This document shows, one piece after another, positions 13,998 to 17,046 of a DNA stretch of 17,046 bases (positions are counted from its first letter, which is position 1; each line of letters opens with the position of its first letter). This DNA comes from Thermococci archaeon. GTDB lineage: Archaea; Hadarchaeota; B88-G9. The translations under genes were made by a program, and so were the position numbers. The stretch is from NCBI GenBank assembly GCA_003660555.1, contig QMUK01000017.1, positions 1 through 17,046 on the forward strand. Direction: 5' to 3'. The notes beneath the pieces were generated by a model, which saw only the letters and a list, made by a program, of their open reading frames with translations, had not been told where the DNA came from and searched no databases.

Positions 13998-14865
13998 CTC
14001 TGAGGGAAGAGGAAACGTCTCTCCCAAGAGGTAAATTCAGCGACAGCTCCAAGAGAAACTCTCCTACTCCACAGACGCAACTCTCCAATCCTAATCTCTC
14101 CGTGATTTCCTTAGGACTAGTTTTTTGGGAGAAAACTAATATCCTCTCGTTTATGGGGTTTAACTCGAACGAGAAATTCTCTCCCTCTCCTAGGACGGAT
14201 TCAGCATCCTCTGAGCAGAACTTAACTCTGACTTTTCTGGCTTTCCTCAGAAAGGACTTTACCTCTCCCTTAAGTGAGTTTCCGGAGGGAAAGACCCTCA
14301 TCTCAGAGTAGTCTTCTTGGGTGGAAATGGTTAATTTCCCCCCTCTCTCTACTTCGTATTCGAAAGAGGGAGTGAGACCACAAATTACCACACCTTTGAG
14401 ATTGCCCTCCTTTATTCTCAAACCCCTCATTCTAATTATTCCTTCTCCCTCTTTATCCACAGATATGTAATAGGGACCGAAAGGCACTTTCGCTCTAATT
14501 CCCCTTGATTCCCTCTCCGCTTTGAAGATATGTTTCACCGAGTAACTCCTGTGACTTCCGGATCCTGTGTAATACCCCTCTATTTCTATTTCTCCAATCT
14601 CGAATGTCTGCTCTTCTTGAAAGAAGATTTCTCCGGAGCGAATTGATTCCGATATGATCTTAACCTTCGAGTTCAAATCCTTGGCCTCTTTTGATATGTA
14701 ATAGGCTAGGAGGATCAGGAGAATTGGGATTAGGATCACTGGGGGAAAATTCTTGGTCAGAGGATAAAGAATCAGGAGGAACAGCACGAACAAGAAGAGA
14801 GAAATAGAGAGTACTGGGCCTACTCTCCTATATACCGGGATTACCTTCCCTTCTTTGATTTCCAA
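13966..14865 (-). CDS. Unrecognised membrane-anchored protein, two N-terminal helices plus soluble domain
   Basis: A 299 aa protein I do not recognise. Two hydrophobic segments near residues 18-36 and 42-57 are joined by a short loop with Pro41-Pro42, giving a hairpin anchor; the remaining 240 residues look soluble and rich in beta strands and glycine turns (GEIEIEGYYTGSGS, VPFGPYYISVDKEGEGIIRMRGL). Four cysteines are at 162, 217, 263 and 265; the last two form CVC. The anchor plus beta-rich layout faintly recalls GIDE/MUL1-type proteins, too weak to assign. TTG 14865 has GGAGGAG five bases upstream. It follows ribH on the same strand after 71 bases, with its own promoter candidate, and its end overlaps the convergent IPCT/DIPPS gene by 32 bases. 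Confidence 0.8.
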   Translation of the reverse strand: MEIKEGKVIPVYRRVGPVLSISLFLFVLFLLILYPLTKNFPPVILIPILLILLAYYISKEAKDLNSKVKIISESIRSGEIFFQEEQTFEIGEIEIEGYYTGSGSHRSYSVKHIFKAERESRGIRAKVPFGPYYISVDKEGEGIIRMRGLRIKEGNLKGVVICGLTPSFEYEVERGGKLTISTQEDYSEMRVFPSGNSLKGEVKSFLRKARKVRVKFCSEDAESVLGEGENFSFELNPINERILVFSQKTSPKEITERLGLESCVCGVGEFLLELSLNLPLGRDVSSSLRVRGIPSTSSK

Positions 14866-14918
14866 TTGAACTCCTCCGCGTAACAGCTGTCCCGATATTT
14901 CCCACTTCTCTGTTATTG

Positions 14919-14927
14919 CTATTTATT
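14919..14927 (-). promoter_or_regulatory. Possible TATA box for the two-helix membrane protein gene
   Basis: Minus-strand AATAAATAG in the 74-base spacer after ribH. A start site about 26 bases downstream would give a leader of roughly 32 bases containing GGAGGAG, so the gene may be transcribed independently of ribH. Confidence 0.4.
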
Positions 14928-14939
14928 GTTTTTCCTTTT

Positions 14940-15368
14940 TCACTTCTCTTCCTCTTTTCTGATCCTTCTCAGCTTCTTCAGAGATTTAACGGCAGCCTCT
15001 ACTGCTCTTTTAGCGTAGTTTACTCTAGCGTGTGCTTCTGCCCTAGTCATCCCTGGGCCAGAAATTCCTAGGGCAACTGGCTTCTCGTACTCCAAGCTGA
15101 GATCCATTATCTTCCTGACGGCGTGACTCATTATGACTTCGTCGTGCATAGTCTCCCCTTTTATCACAGCCCCGAGGGTTACTACAGCATCTATTTCCTC
15201 TCTCTTTAAGAGCTCCTTGGTAGCTAGGGGAACCTCCATTACTCCAGGAACCATCACTATTTCCTTCACTTCAGCACCTAGGAATTCAGCGTGTTCTAAA
15301 GCTAAATCCAACATCAGCTTGGTTATCTCGAAGTTGAACTCAGAGACCACTATGCCCAACCTGACCAT
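14940..15368 (-). CDS. ribH: 6,7-dimethyl-8-ribityllumazine synthase
   Basis: Catalyses the penultimate step of riboflavin synthesis, joining the ribityl pyrimidine to dihydroxybutanone phosphate. The 142 aa protein shows the archaeal pattern [16 protein letters not shown] at the N-terminus, [10 protein letters not shown] (substrate-binding loop), [13 protein letters not shown] with catalytic His75, and [28 protein letters not shown]. The C-terminus is Lys/Arg/Glu rich. I chose ATG 15368, which fits family N-termini and follows GGGGAAG; TTG 15380 is the alternative. It is transcribed away from thiC from a shared 60-base spacer. The assembly, usually a 60-mer or pentamer in this family, cannot be judged from sequence. 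Confidence 0.95.
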   Translation of the reverse strand: MVRLGIVVSEFNFEITKLMLDLALEHAEFLGAEVKEIVMVPGVMEVPLATKELLKREEIDAVVTLGAVIKGETMHDEVIMSHAVRKIMDLSLEYEKPVALGISGPGMTRAEAHARVNYAKRAVEAAVKSLKKLRRIRKEEEK

Positions 15369-15383
15369 GTACTTCCCCAACCA

Positions 15384-15395
15384 GTTTCGTGAAAC
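15384..15395. repeat. Inverted repeat in the ribH-thiC spacer
   Basis: GTTTC-GT-GAAAC, five-base arms with a two-base spacer, sits between the shared TATA-like palindrome and the ribH start. That position, overlapping the predicted ribH core promoter, would suit a repressor site. Possibly chance at this length. Confidence 0.35.
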
Positions 15396-15398
15396 GTT

Positions 15399-15410
15399 GA
15401 AAAGCTTTTC
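15399..15410. promoter_or_regulatory. Palindromic TATA-like element shared by divergent ribH and thiC
   Basis: GAAAAGCTTTTC is a perfect 12-base palindrome, the only TATA-like element in the 59 bases between the two chosen starts. Counting about 26 bases from its centre gives start sites near 15430 on the plus strand (thiC, effectively leaderless) and near 15378 on the minus strand (ribH, leader of about ten bases with GGGGAAG). Confidence 0.5.
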
Positions 15411-15427
15411 CTACGATTCCCATGGGG

Positions 15428-16708
15428 ATGAATTTGCTCATGAAGGAGGCAAAGTCAGGGGAGATCAGAGAGGAAATTAAGGAGATCTCGGAGAAAGAGG
15501 GAGTTCCACTGGAATTCCTTCTGAAGAAGATATCTCAAGGGAAGGTGGTAGTACCTAGGAACCTAGAGAGGAGGGAAGAGGTGAAACTGGTAGGAATAGG
15601 GGAAGGACTCACAACCAAGGTGAACGTGAACGTGGGTACTTCTACTCTGCAGACCGACTTGGAAATGGAGCTGGAGAAAGCCAGAATAGCTGTTGAATAC
15701 GGTACCGATACCATGATGGACCTGAGCACCGGAGGAGATCTAGACGAAATAAGGAGGAAGTTAATGGAGTTTCCAGTCCCCTTTGGAACAGTTCCAGTAT
15801 ACCAAGCTTTCCTCGAAGCAATAAAAAAGAGAGGAGCAGGAGTTGAGATGACAGAGGACGATCTCTTCAAAGTCATAGAGAAGCACTTCAAGGACGGAGT
15901 CGACTTCGTTACAGTCCACTCTGGAGTAACCAAGGAGACCATAGAGAAGGCAATGGCCAGAAATGAGAGGAGAGTAGCTGGAATAGTCAGCAGGGGAGGA
16001 GCAATAATTTCTGCTTGGATGCTTCATAACGAGGAGGAAAATCCTCTGAATAAGAATTACGACTACCTTTTGGAACTAGCATCTGAGTATGACGTAGTAC
16101 TGAGCTTGGGAGATGCTCTCAGGCCCGGATCTGTTTTGGATTCAAGCGATTACTTGCAAATGGCTGAAATGCTGGAGATATCCAGATTGGTAGAGAGGGC
16201 TTGGGAGAAAGGGGTACAAGTAATGGTTGAAGGCCCAGGCCATGTGCCTTTGGACCAAGTAGCTCCCAACGTCAAGCTGGAGAAGTCCCTTTGCAAGGGA
16301 GCGCCTTATTACTTGCTGGGCCCCTTGGTCACTGACATAGCTGCTGGTTACGATCACATCTCTTCAGCAATAGGAGCAGCCATAGCATCTGCAGAGGGAG
16401 CTGACCTAATATGCTACCTGACTCCAGCTGAGCACCTATCTCTTCCGACTCCAGAAGAGGTGAAGGAAGGACTAATAGCCTCTAAGATAGCTGCCCATGC
16501 AGGAGACATAGTCAAGCTGGGGGAGAGAGCTCTAAAGAAGGACAGGGAAATATCAGAGGCTAGGAGAAACCTAGACTGGAAGAGAATATACAGCCTTTGT
16601 CTAGATCCAAAGAAGGCCAAGAAAATAAGAGAGAGGTTCTTCACGGGAGAAGGGCCTTGCACTATGTGTGGGGAACTTTGCGTGTACTTGATCCTAAAGG
16701 ACCTCTAG
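15428..16708 (+). CDS. thiC: Phosphomethylpyrimidine synthase ThiC
   Basis: A radical-SAM enzyme that rearranges aminoimidazole ribotide into hydroxymethylpyrimidine phosphate for thiamine. Conserved blocks are [90 protein letters not shown] and [17 protein letters not shown]. The cluster-binding C-terminus reads CTMCGELC (Cys411, Cys414, Cys418), spacing Cx2Cx3C, one residue tighter than the Cx2Cx4C of well-studied bacterial ThiC. It has 426 aa and no N-terminal extension. I chose ATG 15428, 16 bases after AAGCTTTTCC, matching the 17 bases seen before TBP; ATG 15422 and ATG 15440 are alternatives. Confidence 0.95.
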   Translation: MNLLMKEAKSGEIREEIKEISEKEGVPLEFLLKKISQGKVVVPRNLERREEVKLVGIGEGLTTKVNVNVGTSTLQTDLEMELEKARIAVEYGTDTMMDLSTGGDLDEIRRKLMEFPVPFGTVPVYQAFLEAIKKRGAGVEMTEDDLFKVIEKHFKDGVDFVTVHSGVTKETIEKAMARNERRVAGIVSRGGAIISAWMLHNEEENPLNKNYDYLLELASEYDVVLSLGDALRPGSVLDSSDYLQMAEMLEISRLVERAWEKGVQVMVEGPGHVPLDQVAPNVKLEKSLCKGAPYYLLGPLVTDIAAGYDHISSAIGAAIASAEGADLICYLTPAEHLSLPTPEEVKEGLIASKIAAHAGDIVKLGERALKKDREISEARRNLDWKRIYSLCLDPKKAKKIRERFFTGEGPCTMCGELCVYLILKDL

Positions 16709-16726
16709 CTTTTCACCAATTCATGA

Positions 16727-16750
16727 CTTCTTTCTTCTGTTGTATTCCTT
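16727..16750 (+). terminator. T-rich tract downstream of thiC
   Basis: A pyrimidine-rich stretch with short T runs begins about 18 bases after the thiC stop and precedes the next promoter. Archaeal termination often uses such tracts, but the T runs here are only three bases long. Confidence 0.25.
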
Positions 16751-16778
16751 GACGTAAACTCTGACAGTTTCAACCCGA

Positions 16779-16791
16779 TATAATATATATA
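16779..16791 (+). promoter_or_regulatory. TATA-box promoter of the last gene
   Basis: TATAATATATATA is the most AT-rich element in the window. A start site about 25 bases downstream, near 16811, leaves a leader of roughly ten bases holding GGGTGAT at 16814-16820. Confidence 0.6.
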
Positions 16792-16820
16792 CTCAATCCA
16801 CCTAGAAAAGAAAGGGTGAT

Positions 16821-17046
16821 ATGTTGGAAGAGTCCAGAGTGGCCTTGATCTTGGTCTTAATCGCTCTGGCAATTTCAACCTGGACTCTCTTCCAAGTCCA
16901 AGAGATGGAAAGAACCTCTGAAAGAAATTATCACGAGAGATTACTTGAAACTCAGGAGAAACCAACTAGAACCTCAGAGGAGCCCAAATCATTTGAACAA
17001 AGTGAGTATCCCAAGCACGGAGAGGAACTCACAGAAAGACTTTCAG
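16821..17046 (+). CDS. Unrecognised protein with one N-terminal membrane helix (3' end outside window)
   Basis: An open frame of 75 codons that runs off the right edge. It begins MLEESR, then a single hydrophobic helix (VALILVLIALAISTWTLF, about residues 7-24), then a highly charged, Glu/Lys/Arg/Thr-rich segment (QEMERTSERNYHERLLETQ) that is likely helical or disordered, with several prolines. This is a signal-anchor layout: a short acidic N-terminus, one membrane pass and a soluble part, the orientation being uncertain. ATG 16821 directly abuts GGGTGAT; TTG 16824 would have the three-base spacing seen at the KH and Top6B genes and may be the real start. A TATA box lies just upstream. No family can be named from this fragment. 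Confidence 0.65.
   Translation, partial: MLEESRVALILVLIALAISTWTLFQVQEMERTSERNYHERLLETQEKPTRTSEEPKSFEQSEYPKHGEELTERLS

Noticed and set aside
13970-14311. Plus-strand frame of 113 codons after IPCT/DIPPS
   Set aside because: It is antisense to the two-helix membrane protein, whose membrane segments and GGAGGAG site support the minus strand.
16705-16965. Minus-strand frame of 86 codons after thiC
   Set aside because: It runs backward through a good plus-strand promoter and start region; composition is not protein-like.
1-17046. CRISPR array, insertion sequence, prophage or toxin-antitoxin genes
   Set aside because: No regular repeats with spacers, transposase motifs, terminal repeats or phage genes are visible on either strand.

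Overview
The window is chromosomal DNA from an archaeon, probably a hyperthermophile. It encodes a TATA-binding protein, aIF1A, aIF2-beta, NMD3, a RIO1 kinase, a Dim2-type KH protein, topoisomerase VI (A and B) and the archaeal FAD synthetase RibL. A fused enzyme for di-myo-inositol phosphate, an osmolyte typical of organisms growing at very high temperature, points to hyperthermophily. Arginine is almost always AGA/AGG, isoleucine is often ATA, and TTG start codons are frequent. The gene order around RIO1-KH-Top6B-Top6A recalls Euryarchaeota, but I cannot name a genus. I see no tRNA, rRNA, insertion sequence or CRISPR array.

Region 1 (1-2399, plus strand): the 3' part of an adenosine-type deaminase gene (DadD-like) overlaps an S-adenosylhomocysteine hydrolase-like gene. 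The pair suggests SAH recycling by deamination to S-inosylhomocysteine followed by hydrolysis.

Region 2 (2388-3835, minus strand, then intergenic): an intact protoglobin-like gene is followed by a multiply frameshifted, decayed second copy of the same family. The decayed copy fills what otherwise looks like empty sequence. The remaining spacer holds divergent promoters and a hairpin.

Region 3 (3836-12459, plus strand): thirteen tightly packed genes, mostly information processing: TBP, an RPA32-like OB-fold protein, aIF2-beta, DUF424, NMD3, a Pcc1-like KEOPS subunit, aIF1A, RIO1, the Dim2-type KH protein, Top6B, Top6A, RibL and a DUF1614 membrane protein. Gaps are 20 bases or fewer and several genes overlap, so this looks like one operon or a few overlapping ones, linking transcription initiation, translation initiation, late ribosome maturation, tRNA modification and DNA topology.

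Region 4 (12460-14865): a 221-base spacer with a possible long leader precedes the bifunctional IPCT/DIPPS gene. It ends inside a convergent minus-strand gene for an unrecognised two-helix membrane protein.

Region 5 (14940-17046): ribH (minus) and thiC (plus) diverge from a very short spacer centred on one palindromic TATA-like element. After thiC, a strong AT-rich promoter drives an unrecognised gene with one N-terminal membrane helix that runs off the window.
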